A stretch of DNA of 64,000 nucleotides from Fonsecaea monophora (GCF_001642475.1 NW_019173932.1:992001-1056000), one strand, 5' to 3'; positions 41,239 through 51,658 are shown, counted from the first letter of the stretch. Numbers and translations: made by a program. Notes: a model not told the origin generated them from the letters alone.

Positions 41239-43329
41239 TTACTTTAGACAGCCACCTGTTTGACGATCCCCTCCCCCATCATCCACGACACCAGATATCT
41301 CTCTGCATACCCGTCTTGCCTCCTCTGGCATCGTCTTCCAAAGCACCTCACGAACTTCGTTGCCCACCTGCTCCACAGCATCCATTGCCCAAAGCACATC
41401 GAGATGTTCATATTCCTCAATCACCTTGCTGTGGACCACCTGCACGAATGGTTCGCGCCCACGCGCGAATCGCCGTAAAAGTCTCCGACCATCAACCAGA
41501 TCGTCACTTCCAGCAACCCAGAGTGCCAGGGGAGGCACATGTTCGTCATACCACGCGGTTCTACCTCGATCCTCTCCATCGGACGTAGCAGGCTCAGAGC
41601 TTTCGTCTCCGTCATCCTCCTCTTCTGTTTGTCCCTCTTCCCGCGTGGCTAGAATGCACTTTTGCGTCGCAAAGCATTCTCGACCCAGCCACCACCTCAT
41701 GCTCTCCGCACTCACATAAACGGGCGAGAATTGAAAGAGCCGGTTCCGAAGACCCCGATCCCATCGCTTGTCTGTCCAATCGAACAGGAACGAGAAAACC
41801 CGGTAGCCTAGAGCACCATAGATCTTGCCAGGAAGTGTACGATGCATGGTCATCATCAAGGGGATGAAGCTGTGAATGCCAAAAAACACCCTGAACATCG
41901 ACGGCGAGATAACCCGCATGAACTTGAAATACATCTTGCCAATCAAGGGGCCTGCATAAACCGCAGGGGCGAGAGCGCAGAAGACACTGATTTTGTCACC
42001 CAGATCTGGTCGCTGCTCTTTTGCCAAAGCCACGAATGCTTCTGTAGTACCTTGACTGTGACACACTAGCCCCAGCTTCTCAAATCCTGTTTCTTCCAGA
42101 ACTCGGGATATGAATGCAGGAAGGTCCATCACCCCCATCTGTCGGATATTCCATGCCCACATCCGTGGATCGTGATACTCTAGCAGGCTATGCTCGGGGT
42201 TGAATCCGCAACGATTGTTTCCTAACCATACATCGTACCCAGACTTACAGAGAAAAAAGGCCAAACTGTCGTCGTCATTTGCACAATAAGCACCTGCGCT
42301 CTGTAAAAGCCCATGAACGAGTAGGACGGGGTATCTTCTGTTGCCGTCGCAGTACTGCGTCTGAAAGTGTTGTTGGACATTTTCTTTGGAACTTGTGAAA
42401 ACGGTAGGCTCATCTGGTTGTCGCTCCGCAATTGGACGAGGTGTGTACTCTGCAGGGTTGTAGATATGCCATAATGATAAAACAAACCCGTCTTCTGTCT
42501 GCACTTTGAATTCTTCGGCGTCTAGACCGACTCGACGTGCATAGTACCTGATGTCGCAAACTAGTTTGTCAGGTCCCCCTTCGAGCGGCATCAACGACTC
42601 CTGTGACGAAGCAGCCGGCTTGATTGCCCCATTCTGAGCAGTTGCATCCTGTTTCGCCGCGCGCCTCTCCCATTCCTTATCTTGTTTCTTGCGTATAAGC
42701 GCTCGTCGTGTTTCCTCGTCATAGAATGGCCTGCTCTTGTAAGGATCTCGAAAGGTAAGCCACAACCAGGCATAGTTCACAAAGTGAGGTATTGACGTAA
42801 ATAACGCCCCGAGAACAATGACGGTAAGAAAGGCTGTGGAGAGTACAGCTGATGTCGTTCGAAGTACTGAGCATTGGAGGTTTCGTAGGAGTGACGGAGG
42901 GCCATAAAGGGGCAAAGGAGGAAATAGCGGGTGTGTATGAAGGACAGGGATTGCTTCGTCTAGTCGGCTGGATTCGCTCTCCTGGTCATCTTTCATCAAC
43001 TCGTTCCGGTCAACCTTCCCAGGCCCAGCCCTCTGCCTGTCAAATCGGCTCAACCCGCGCGGTCGTCCTGGCCGGTACGCTCGGCCCTCACAACGGTTCT
43101 TCAACAAGTTGATCTTGTGTGCTTCTTGGACGGGGACGGCTGGTAGTCTGTTGCCATCTACGGTCTCGATGACCGGGTCCAGGGGGGTAATGAACTTTGC
43201 TTCAACGGCATGACCGGGCTTGTCGGCATCGTCACTTGTCTGTGACGAGGGTTCAAGGGAAAGCTTTTGAGCTTGCAGCTCGTACTCGACGGCTGCATGG
43301 GCGCGACTCCGTAGCTGGGTCTGTGACAT
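41239..43329 (-). CDS. Membrane-anchored acid-lipase-type hydrolase (possible steryl ester or triacylglycerol lipase)
   Basis: An intronless 696-residue gene from ATG 43329. A hydrophilic N-terminus, a single strong membrane segment (about 158-180, AFLTVIVLGALFTSIPHF), then an alpha/beta-hydrolase of the acid lipase family (Tgl1/Yeh-like). The N-terminal partial alpha/beta-hydrolase lipase stretch is KVQTEDGFVLSLWHI, and the oxyanion loop is LLVHGLLQSAGA. WLGNNRCG is the diagnostic family motif. The nucleophile is Ser425 in CHSQGTT, Asp is in WVAGSDDLVD and His in EEYEHLDVLWA. In yeast such enzymes cleave steryl esters or triacylglycerol on lipid droplets or at the plasma membrane; the substrate here is inferred. 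A Glu/Asp-rich loop (EEEDDGDESSEP) interrupts the hydrolase before the Asp. The first residue of the usual GHSQG elbow is Cys here. Confidence 0.88.
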   Translation of the reverse strand: MSQTQLRSRAHAAVEYELQAQKLSLEPSSQTSDDADKPGHAVEAKFITPLDPVIETVDGNRLPAVPVQEAHKINLLKNRCEGRAYRPGRPRGLSRFDRQRAGPGKVDRNELMKDDQESESSRLDEAIPVLHTHPLFPPLPLYGPPSLLRNLQCSVLRTTSAVLSTAFLTVIVLGALFTSIPHFVNYAWLWLTFRDPYKSRPFYDEETRRALIRKKQDKEWERRAAKQDATAQNGAIKPAASSQESLMPLEGGPDKLVCDIRYYARRVGLDAEEFKVQTEDGFVLSLWHIYNPAEYTPRPIAERQPDEPTVFTSSKENVQQHFQTQYCDGNRRYPVLLVHGLLQSAGAYCANDDDSLAFFLCKSGYDVWLGNNRCGFNPEHSLLEYHDPRMWAWNIRQMGVMDLPAFISRVLEETGFEKLGLVCHSQGTTEAFVALAKEQRPDLGDKISVFCALAPAVYAGPLIGKMYFKFMRVISPSMFRVFFGIHSFIPLMMTMHRTLPGKIYGALGYRVFSFLFDWTDKRWDRGLRNRLFQFSPVYVSAESMRWWLGRECFATQKCILATREEGQTEEEDDGDESSEPATSDGEDRGRTAWYDEHVPPLALWVAGSDDLVDGRRLLRRFARGREPFVQVVHSKVIEEYEHLDVLWAMDAVEQVGNEVREVLWKTMPEEARRVCREISGVVDDGGGDRQTGGCLK

Positions 43330-44233
43330 CTGGGATCTCTAAATTCATGAAATGATCGCTCGCTGTGGGTATGTGGATTGTTGATGTCATCGAGATCCAG
43401 CAATAGATCCAACTAAAGATGTGCAAGTGCTTGCTAACAACAGAACTGCCTCGAGATTTCAAAGCTGCAATGGCTAACTGGGTGAACGAGAGAACGGGGA
43501 CAAGGTGAAAGGAATCGACTCTTGTATATCGCTACAAGGCGAAGTTTGTCTCATAAACAGTACAAGGCACATGTTGCTGCCGACAATGACAGACCTGGAT
43601 TTTTTTCCCAAGGCAATTTTGCGCTGCACTCATCATTGGCTCAATTTTGCCTTCCGTCGTCGAGGCGCCTGCTGATCGTGGAGAAACTCGAGTCAAGATC
43701 GCGAGTGGGTGGCAGGGAAATGAAGGAGTCGATGAATCAGATCATCGATGTCATTGCTTGCCCATGCGGGCATCGACATCATAGCCACATGCTGGGTCGA
43801 ACCAACCGGGAAACCTTGACATTGTGATGGTGTCACATCTGGCCAGCGAGCGGACCGTTGCCGAGCCACTCGCAATAAGGGTGGCCCAGTTCTCACAGAC
43901 GAGAATCCAATGAAATGAGTGAAAATCAAACCGGTCTATCAGTGGAGCAAAGCCTGGATAAGGTTGGCAAATCTGTACCAGAACCAAGATGAGGAGAATG
44001 GTTGCTTTGAATTCTCATACTTCACCCTAGAAAATTCTGCGGGTCAAAAAGGCCACGGCCGCACTTCCTCCGGATTCCTTGGCATTGTTTCCGCTGCGGA
44101 ACCATGTCTCTACCACACCGTGAGTGGGCAGTTGTGAGTGGTCGTATTCTTGAGTCGCGACGAACGCAAGTTGAATTCGAGGGCGCAGCATTGAAGTACA
44201 TTGCTGGCGCACCGACATTGTTAGCCACCCACC
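43330..44233. promoter_or_regulatory. Divergent promoter region (lipase / LSM2)
   Basis: 0.9 kb separates the start codons of the lipase (minus) and LSM2 (plus). No coding frame is recognisable. Both promoters must lie here. Confidence 0.5.
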
Positions 44234-44588
44234 ATGCTGTTCTTCAGGTACTCTATCCTAACCCTCAATGCGCTCGCTCATGACTTGCACTGACTGGACA
44301 AACAGCTTCTTCAAAACCCTGACCCAGCAGACCGTCACGGTCGAACTGAAAAACGATATTTCCATCCGTGGCACGTTAAAGTCCGTCGATCAATACCTAA
44401 ACATCAAACTCGACGATATCACAGTGCTGGATGAATTGAAATACCCTCATCTGTCTTCCGTGAAGAACATCTTTATAAGAGGCTCGGTGGTAAGATATGT
44501 TCACTTGCCACCTGATAAGGTCGACAGGGGCCTGTTGGAGGATGCTTGTCGCAGAGAAGCAATGAGTCAGAAGGGAAAAGGGACATAA
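44234..44588 (+). CDS. LSM2: U6 snRNA-associated Sm-like protein LSm2
   Basis: Two exons, 44234-44247 (only 14 nt) and 44306-44588, joined over a 58-nt intron, give 98 residues. The spliced N-terminus MLFFSFFKTL matches the LSM2 start. Sm motif 1 reads VTVELKNDISIRGTLKSVDQ YLNIKLDDI and Sm motif 2 reads KNIFIRGSVVRYVHLP. LSm2 is part of the LSm2-8 ring that holds the 3' end of U6 snRNA in the nucleus and of the LSm1-7 ring that promotes mRNA decapping in the cytoplasm. The first 14-nt exon would be lost by simple ORF finding, which instead starts at a false upstream codon. Confidence 0.97.
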
Positions 44589-45170
44589 AAAAATGGCGAC
44601 AAGGCAAAATGAGCTGCGAATAACATTTCCACGGGCACTAAATGGAACCAAAATGGCTTGTGAAAGCATGTCCTATCGACATCGCGTCGCGAAATATGGC
44701 AGCGCTAGATGGCTCGCAGCAACGCTGGCGGTGTAGATATGGGGTTTATTGCTCTGATTGAGATGCGTGAAAGTACCATTTCATGGTCTGCACCATGCTG
44801 AGAACACTCTTCCGGATGTGGCAAACGACCTTCGAAGAAAACGACAGGTCATCGCCCGATGGAGTCACTCGCTGGTTCCAGTGCACCATTCAGATGTGGC
44901 CAGGGAAAATTATTGATTTACAAATGACTGTATTAGACGAGGTCAATGCTGGAGCATGTGTATGGGTGTTTGGCTGGTCGCCGACTTCTTCCAAACCACT
45001 GAGTTGGACTTGATAGCTCCCCTCTTATGCATGGATGCTCGAACGAGATACAATGACAACAGCCTTGCCCTCCTACGCACCATCTCAGGTCCGCAAGAAC
45101 GGCCATCAGGGTCTGCGTGACAACTCATGACACTCATCTGTGCATCAGCATGGTATCATGGATCGCACGA
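44589..45170. other. Convergent intergenic region
   Basis: 0.58 kb between LSM2 (+) and PSO2 (-) 3' ends. I see nothing recognisable in it. Confidence 0.6.
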
Positions 45171-47984
45171 CTACACTCCATAGCTCAGCTTCCCATCCCC
45201 ACTTCCCCATCCCTCAGCCCCAGCCTGAACTGTAAACAATCCATTTTTCCTCTTTTCAGCCTCCCACTTTTCGATCCATGCCTTCATTTTCTCTCTAGAC
45301 CTCGCACTTCCCACATTAACCGTCGGAACAATGCGGTTGATCCTGAGAGCGCAGCAAAACATGGTCAGCTCCCGGAAGGAACTATGCTCAGAGTAAGGTA
45401 CTCCAAAGCAGTTCGACTCCCTTGTGCTTCCACGTTGAGGAGCCAGGTCGCGCATAGTATATCGCGTTTTCCACCCATCAGAATGCAGCACGGTACTGAC
45501 GGCCGGGTTCTCAGTGAAGCGTGATGTTGGGGGCCGGTAAGACCAGCCCGTTGGTCGGAAACCGACCACACGAGCAAAATGACCTTTGTAAGTCATCATA
45601 TAGTCGTGAAGTGTTTCGGCTCGGATCTCCATCAATGTCTGCATGTGAACCTGTGCCTCAAGTGGGTTCTTCGTTAGTCTGGCATTGAGTTCGGGATCTT
45701 CGAGGCACAGACAGATGCGCATCTTCGAGGGCGGAGCATAGATCTTGGAGTTCAGAGCTTTGGCGATTCCTAGGCAGATTCGCTCCTTGCCGATCGAATA
45801 GGTGCCAATGACAACTAACAGACGTCCTCGTAATTTCGGTTTCCTCTCTGCCTCCTCATCATCCGGCCTCACGATGGTGGCCTCACCCTGTTCAAGGAAC
45901 TTCTTCATCGCACTACCGGCGCGGCTGGCTTTAACTTTCTCCCAATCGTCACTGTCGTCCACAATCTCCTTGGACAGACTGACACACATCTGAGCACAGG
46001 CATCAATGACATCATGTTGGCTTGGAAAAGCGTACTTAGGAGTCAAATAGGTCGTGTCCAGGTAGCAGGTGTCGATAACTTGTTGCTTGGCCAAGCCGGT
46101 GACGCTGTCGATAACATCAGGACGCAGGAGAGGATGAGCAACATGTGCTGGACACGCCCGAAAGTCCCCACAATGAAGGATACGGGTTAGCTTTGGAGAT
46201 CCATCTTTGTTCTTACCCGTGATTTTTTCAAACAGGTAGAGCGACGACCCAGGGCAGTGGTTGGCAGGAATCATGGTGACGAAGACCCCCTTTGTATTCG
46301 GCACCTCGACCTTCTTCTCGAATTCTAGTGGGACTATCCATTTGGGATCGACCTTCAGCTGCTGAACCATTAGATTGCAGGTAACTTTGCTGGCGTAAAT
46401 GGGCCCGTGGCACCATGAAGAGGTGAGGCCAATGTAATGATCACTGTGGAAATGACTGAGAAAGTAGGCGTTTTGATTCTCAACTTTGCCATACCGAAAG
46501 GCGTCGACACAGATGTAAAAGCCAGGCATGATCTTGTAGAAGGGGCAGGTACGTTGATAGGCTGGTTTCCCACGAGATCGAGCTTCATGGGCAGCAGCCT
46601 CAGCCCAAGCAGCGTCTTCTGCATGGCCAGACATGAGCCTAGCAAAGGCAGAACCTCCCTTCCCATTTTTCGAAGCAGCAAAAGGGTTGGATTGGGCAGG
46701 ACGAGCAACTGCCGCACGCTGGAACCGCTTTGGCACGTCAGCCGCTTCACCAACATCGGTGTGCATGCGAGTTTCGTTTGCAGATCGAGGATCGTGTGCT
46801 TCTGGAAGTGGTTCAGCATTACCATCAAGACAGGCATTAACATGTGTCGATGCCTGGTTTTCGGAGAGTCCTCTCAGATTTCCAGTACATATTGGGCAGA
46901 CTGAAATGCCAGCAGTTTCCTCGGCATCAACTTGAACGTCATCGTCGACAACACTTCGTGGCGTTCTGACACTCTCAGTCTCTGACTTCGAGTCCTCGTT
47001 GTCAAAGTCCGTCCCCATCTCCCGTTGCTCCTCCATCCACTTGCGTTCCATGTATTCTTCCCCTCCTTCGAAGAATTCATCATTCTCAAATTCATCATCT
47101 CCAAAATCTCCAGGCTCGAAAACACTTGTTTCTTCACGTATCAAGTGTGGGACATCTCTCCTAGGGATTGCCGAATCTTCATACCTATCTTGGTCGGTGG
47201 CATTGGTTTTCCTGGAGACAGAATCCGAGTCAAACAGGTGGGAGACATTTCTTGTCGTCCTGGGTCCTATATCGACGTCAATGGTGCTCCCAGACTCCAA
47301 GTTGCTAGTGTCTCGTACTTGCTCCGTGGTATCGGCGGCATTGGCAGCGCTATTGATGGCCGCAGTCCAGGCAATATCTTCCTCGTCACTTGAGTCATCC
47401 AGGAATCCACCTCTGTACTTCTTGGGTGGCTTCACTGGCTCTGCATTCCCACTGTGTAAGTTCTGCTCCATCCTGGCTTGACCAGCACCACTCTCAAGTC
47501 CAGGTGAGGGGGTGCGAACAAGGTCCTCGAAGTTCTCCTCATCATCATCATGAATTCGCCTCTTCTTGACGGACCCGCCATTTTCGTGAAATCGGGCGTC
47601 GTTCTCCTCTAATCCCTGCGCTTCAATAGTAGACTGCACATCCTTAAAGAACAAGGGAGGAGGAGCGTTCGTAGCCACGCCGGTGATATCATTCTTGTCT
47701 GACTTTGCGAAGAAGTTGAGTATGGTCTGATTCTGACCAGACCCGTTTCTCTTTGCTACAGAAGTCTTTGAGGAGGGTTGACGACCGGATGTGGAAGCCT
47801 TGGACATGGGGGATCTCTTTTTTTTGGAGGCTTGGTCCGCAACCTCTTGAGCGTACTGGGCGGGTAATGTGAAGTAGGGGCTCTTTTTTGGGCCCGCAGG
47901 GGGAGGGGTTGGAGGCCGGCCAAGGTAGGGAAGGACTCGCTCGTCTATCGGGAGAGATGCATTCTCTCGAGGGTTGCGAAACAT
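45171..47984 (-). CDS. PSO2: DNA interstrand-crosslink repair nuclease PSO2/SNM1
   Basis: I place the start at the ATG at 47984, giving 937 residues without introns; the frame stays open for another 38 codons upstream but has only a GTG, so an upstream exon is possible. A PIP-like motif NQTILNFF (85-92) may bind PCNA. A UBZ4-type zinc finger lies near 360-388 (CPICTGN...HVNAC). The metallo-beta-lactamase domain has the HFHSDHYIGL motif near residue 512. The beta-CASP/DRMBL part has GTYSIGKERI and ends VPYSEHSSFREL. The protein is a 5'-3' exonuclease that digests past crosslinks after incision. The long acidic, Ser-rich N-terminus is disordered. Confidence 0.95.
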   Translation of the reverse strand: MFRNPRENASLPIDERVLPYLGRPPTPPPAGPKKSPYFTLPAQYAQEVADQASKKKRSPMSKASTSGRQPSSKTSVAKRNGSGQNQTILNFFAKSDKNDITGVATNAPPPLFFKDVQSTIEAQGLEENDARFHENGGSVKKRRIHDDDEENFEDLVRTPSPGLESGAGQARMEQNLHSGNAEPVKPPKKYRGGFLDDSSDEEDIAWTAAINSAANAADTTEQVRDTSNLESGSTIDVDIGPRTTRNVSHLFDSDSVSRKTNATDQDRYEDSAIPRRDVPHLIREETSVFEPGDFGDDEFENDEFFEGGEEYMERKWMEEQREMGTDFDNEDSKSETESVRTPRSVVDDDVQVDAEETAGISVCPICTGNLRGLSENQASTHVNACLDGNAEPLPEAHDPRSANETRMHTDVGEAADVPKRFQRAAVARPAQSNPFAASKNGKGGSAFARLMSGHAEDAAWAEAAAHEARSRGKPAYQRTCPFYKIMPGFYICVDAFRYGKVENQNAYFLSHFHSDHYIGLTSSWCHGPIYASKVTCNLMVQQLKVDPKWIVPLEFEKKVEVPNTKGVFVTMIPANHCPGSSLYLFEKITGKNKDGSPKLTRILHCGDFRACPAHVAHPLLRPDVIDSVTGLAKQQVIDTCYLDTTYLTPKYAFPSQHDVIDACAQMCVSLSKEIVDDSDDWEKVKASRAGSAMKKFLEQGEATIVRPDDEEAERKPKLRGRLLVVIGTYSIGKERICLGIAKALNSKIYAPPSKMRICLCLEDPELNARLTKNPLEAQVHMQTLMEIRAETLHDYMMTYKGHFARVVGFRPTGWSYRPPTSRFTENPAVSTVLHSDGWKTRYTMRDLAPQRGSTRESNCFGVPYSEHSSFRELTMFCCALRINRIVPTVNVGSARSREKMKAWIEKWEAEKRKNGLFTVQAGAEGWGSGDGKLSYGV

Positions 47985-48580
47985 CTTTGTAGGATCAAAT
48001 GCGCCACCGGAGTAACGGAAAACATCTTTGATGATACAACGACGAATGTTTGAAGAAGAGGATGGCGGCGACTCGTCACCAAGCTGTGAATTTACCACGA
48101 TGTGTGAAGTCGGACGTTGATTAAATCTTCACAAGTAGAACTCATGACGCGCTCCAAACCCATCCCCACCCTTTCTCTTCGACCCTCCTACAACGACCTA
48201 TTCATGAAATTGGTGCTTTCCTTTCAAACAACGAATCCTATCTGAATTAGATCCTAGAATCGCTTTACATAAACATACCAATCATGGCAAGACTGGCGAT
48301 GTCGTGAAACCTCACCTAACCATCTTGTATTCTGCAATCGAAAGGATACGCGAACTCACGTGCGCAACCACCACTGCTCGCCAAATAGCTTCCCCAACGC
48401 GAAAAGCGCCCGGTGACGCGGGCATGACTGGCACCAGTCGATAATCGCATAAACGCATAAACGATGTCATCGATTTTCGTCTTGCTTCTTTGATTCTCTC
48501 TCCCACAACCACCGCAATCTTGTCACCACCAAACACCTCACCACCGGTGGAGCGGCTTGCGGTGAGCCAGTCCAGGGCGC
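47985..48580. promoter_or_regulatory. Divergent promoter region (PSO2 / TPC1)
   Basis: About 0.6 kb between the start codons of PSO2 (minus) and TPC1 (plus). The first 114 bp could still be PSO2 coding sequence or leader. No other frame is recognisable. Confidence 0.5.
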
Positions 48581-49714
48581 ATGTCGAAGGAGATCGAGCG
48601 TCTTAAGGACGAGGTAAGTCCATCCAACCTGTCCTTATGTTTATAAGCTTCTCTTTCATTTGATTAGATGTGCTTATCTTTTCTCCTCTGTACCAGGGCA
48701 CGAGACAGCAAGTCGTTATAGCCGGTGGTGTCGCAGGCCTCGTGTCCAGATTCGTCATCGCTCCATTAGACGTGGTCAAAATTCGACTTCAGCTTCAGCC
48801 ACACTCACTCTCTGATCCGCTATCTTGCGATGGTATCAAAGGCCCGATCTACAAGGGGGTGTTTTCGACTTTGCGCGCAATCGTGAGAGATGAGGGTATC
48901 CGCGCGCTGTGGAAGGGCAATATTCCCGCCGAGCTCATGTACATCACATATGGCGGCGTCCAGTTTACGGCCTATCGCTCCATTACCCAAGCTCAGGCTA
49001 TGCTTCCGACACGTCCGCCGCCTTCTATCGAATCGTTCATCAGCGGAGCAGGAGCTGGCGCCGCCGCAACTTCAATTACTTATCCATTGGATCTTCTCCG
49101 GACACGGTTCGCTGCGCAGGGTCCGCAAAAGATCTATACAGGACTCGCCAATTCTGTTCAAGACATTATCCGCCGCGAGGGACCTAGTGGTTTCTTCCGC
49201 GGCCTCAGTGCTGCGCTAGGCCAGATAGTCCCTTATATGGGCCTCTTCTTCATGAGCTACGAGTTTCTACATCAGTACATTGGAGGCAAGACCTTACCAT
49301 TCGGCTCCGGCGATGCCACTGCTGGTGTATTTGCCAGTATCTTTGCCAAGACCGCTGTCTTCCCTCTGGACCTGGTCAGGAAGCGACTGCAGGTGCAGGG
49401 CCCGACGAGGAGCAGGTATATTCATACGAACATTCCCGAATATACGGGCGTTATTCGTGCACTCACCACAATTTGGGCCAAGGAAGGCTATCGAGGTTGG
49501 TATCGAGGACTGACTGTCAGCTTGATCAAGGCAAGTCCTTTCTTCTCTCTCACAAGGTCTGCCGTCAGTGGCTGATTGTGAAATGTAGGCCGCGCCAGCA
49601 TCAGCCGTCACAATGTGGACTTATGAGCGCGTCATGCATTCCCTTGTTCACTCGAATCGAAACGATGAGATGTGGGAAACTTATACCGGCTACGATGATG
49701 ATTACGATGACTAA
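48581..49714 (+). CDS. TPC1: Mitochondrial thiamine pyrophosphate carrier
   Basis: Three exons (48581-48613, 48697-49530, 49589-49714) in phase 0 give 330 residues. The short first exon encodes MSKEIERLKDE, and the second begins GTRQQVVIAGGVAGLVSRF. The three carrier signatures are PLDVVKIRLQ, PLDLLRTRFA and PLDLVRKRLQ, each followed by the expected aromatic/glycine motifs (LWKGN, FFRG, WYRG). This closely fits fungal Tpc1, which imports thiamine pyrophosphate into mitochondria in exchange for other nucleotides or phosphate, supporting pyruvate and 2-oxoglutarate dehydrogenases. The second intron has a GC donor (AAG|GCAAGT, 58 nt, branch GCTGAT, acceptor TAG), which restores the expected SLIKAAPASAVTMWTYER. 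The tail is acidic and Tyr/Asp-rich (YTGYDDDYDD). Confidence 0.95.
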
Positions 49715-50515
49715 AGTTTTGCAGGACATGAGGGTGTCTCATCCTATTAAAGCATGGAGTTGGAGGTTGCAAATTCCTTCTGAATGTGTTGGATTGCACA
49801 ACGTGACGTTCTCCGCTTCGACTATTCAGGAACTTCGACAGCATGAAAGAGCCTGTAACTCAAGCAGATACTTGAAGCAGGTATATCTGAAGGAACGTTA
49901 TAGGCCTGGGAAGAGGACAACGTCGTATTGTCAGCAGTGTCTGCCTTTAGCCTCCAACATGCCAGATTGAAGCCGGAGGTCCAAACAGGGGGGCTTACAT
50001 ATCTCCAAACCACGAACAAGCCGTGAGTCTGAGAGGCGCGATCTCTAAGCGCTGTGGCATGGCAGAGGCCCCGGCTGACTCCTGATAGATGCATACGATC
50101 ATCACAACATCACCATTACCATCAATCACTTAAAAGCCAGTCACTTCGACATGCCCTCGAATCCGTCGATTGCTATATCCGAGCTCTGTATCTGGAATGT
50201 TCAGTTGGCAAAAGCCGTCATCTCCTCCTTTTTGGGAGGTTCTGGACGAGGTAGGACCACACGACCATGAAACGGACGATTGCACGTGTGTTCTAGGCAG
50301 TAGGACGGAAACAGGAGGACACAGCTTGCATGAAATCCCACCAGGGGATTGGGCGAGTTCGCATGTATTCATTGCAGGGTATCTTATCTCGCTGTATAAT
50401 AGCCGTTTTTCGCAAGAGCATCAGGAAATCTTATATGATTTTGTCTGTCCATGGAGCGCGGCTAAGAGCTCGATGCCCATCGCCATCGGTTGTCCCGTAA
50501 ATGTGTACAAGTCTG
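49715..50515. other. Convergent intergenic region
   Basis: 0.8 kb between TPC1 (+) and NUS1 (-) 3' ends. Several short frames exist; none is recognisable. No repeats are seen. Confidence 0.6.
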
Positions 50516-51658
50516 TCATCTCCCAAAATTGAAATTTGCCCCGGCGTATTTCCACAGCGCTCTGAGGAAGGCCTGATACTCGACCCTCGTGCTGCCGCTG
50601 CCAGAAACATCACCCCCGGAGTCGCCCACGCAGAAGATCTCGCTTAGCCGGATCTGCCACGGTGGGTATCCGTCCAGCTTCACAACTGGGCCGAACACGA
50701 TGACAAGGTCTGGTTCGCCAGCTTCGACCTCTTTTCCAGCAGGTCGCTCGGCGCCCGCGAGCTTCGAGTTCGGGATCGCGGTCGTCGCGCTGATTTCAGT
50801 GTTGATGAGATTGGAGGTTATGTCCTTGGGGCGCAACTTTTGAGCTTGGGCCATCTCGGCTAGGGTCCTGGTCAAGTCGACCAGTGTGTCTCGTCCGTCC
50901 GTGGCGGACAGCAGGAGAAGGTCCAGATGGGGTGGCCGCGTGTCGGCGCCCGAGTCTTCAATTCCATCGGGAACTGATTGTGCTGTGAGTAGCGGTGAGG
51001 GCGTCCGCGACAGGTTCATGGAGGGATGGTTGGGAGCAAACACTCTCAGAGTCGGCGCCGCTGGGGGGGCACCGAAGTAAGACGAAAGTCTCTGCTTCAC
51101 CAGCTCTTGTAAAGACACCATGTACGTCTTCAATATTCCCGACTTTTCGTAGACACTCAGTAGGGGGATTCCAGCAGCTGCGGACCAAGCACAGAGCTCT
51201 GCAACCTCATCCATTAATGCTTCTAGTCCACCATCTTCCTCTGACTTGAACTTCAATATCACACTAAGGTGCTCAGGTATGCGGTCGAGGTTCTTGACAT
51301 CTTTCTGTATATATTCTGGGGTGCGGTGGTGATGGTGCCTGATGCCGAGTAAACGGTAAACCGTGGCATGGTAGATCTGGCGCAGGCGAATGTATATGCC
51401 AAAGATGAGTTGTATGAGGAAGAAGATCAAAAAATGTAGCTTCGACTTCAGGAAAGGCCGCACTCTTCTCCTGTGCCCTCTTGTTCTCGAGCGTTGGGAG
51501 GTACTGGGCGGTTGTGAATCTTTCTGCGAAGATTCTGAGGGTGGTGGAGGAAGGTATCGTTGCAAGAGCTTCTCACGTTCTGCCGCAGAGAGGGCTCGGC
51601 CGCCTGAAGCCACATCTCTGCGGTAGATCTTGGTGTCGGCCTCACTGAATGGAGCCAT
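50516..51658 (-). CDS. NUS1: NUS1-type subunit of dehydrodolichyl diphosphate synthase
   Basis: An intronless 380-residue gene from ATG 51658. With the catalytic partner (Rer2/Srt1 or DHDDS) this NgBR-type subunit makes long-chain polyprenyl diphosphate for dolichol at the ER. A basic N-terminus is followed by a membrane segment (LHFLIFFLIQLIFGIYIRLR). Then comes the pseudo-enzyme cis-prenyltransferase fold: RIPEHLSVILKFK, ELCAWSAAAGIPLLSVYEKS and, near the end, EPDLVIVFGPVVKLDGYPPW and RLSEIF. The family normally ends in an R-x-G motif that completes the partner's active site. Here the end reads ANFNFGR, so an Asn stands where Arg is expected. A second odd point is a long Ser/Pro-rich insert around residues 200-245. 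Confidence 0.88.
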   Translation of the reverse strand: MAPFSEADTKIYRRDVASGGRALSAAEREKLLQRYLPPPPSESSQKDSQPPSTSQRSRTRGHRRRVRPFLKSKLHFLIFFLIQLIFGIYIRLRQIYHATVYRLLGIRHHHHRTPEYIQKDVKNLDRIPEHLSVILKFKSEEDGGLEALMDEVAELCAWSAAAGIPLLSVYEKSGILKTYMVSLQELVKQRLSSYFGAPPAAPTLRVFAPNHPSMNLSRTPSPLLTAQSVPDGIEDSGADTRPPHLDLLLLSATDGRDTLVDLTRTLAEMAQAQKLRPKDITSNLINTEISATTAIPNSKLAGAERPAGKEVEAGEPDLVIVFGPVVKLDGYPPWQIRLSEIFCVGDSGGDVSGSGSTRVEYQAFLRALWKYAGANFNFGR

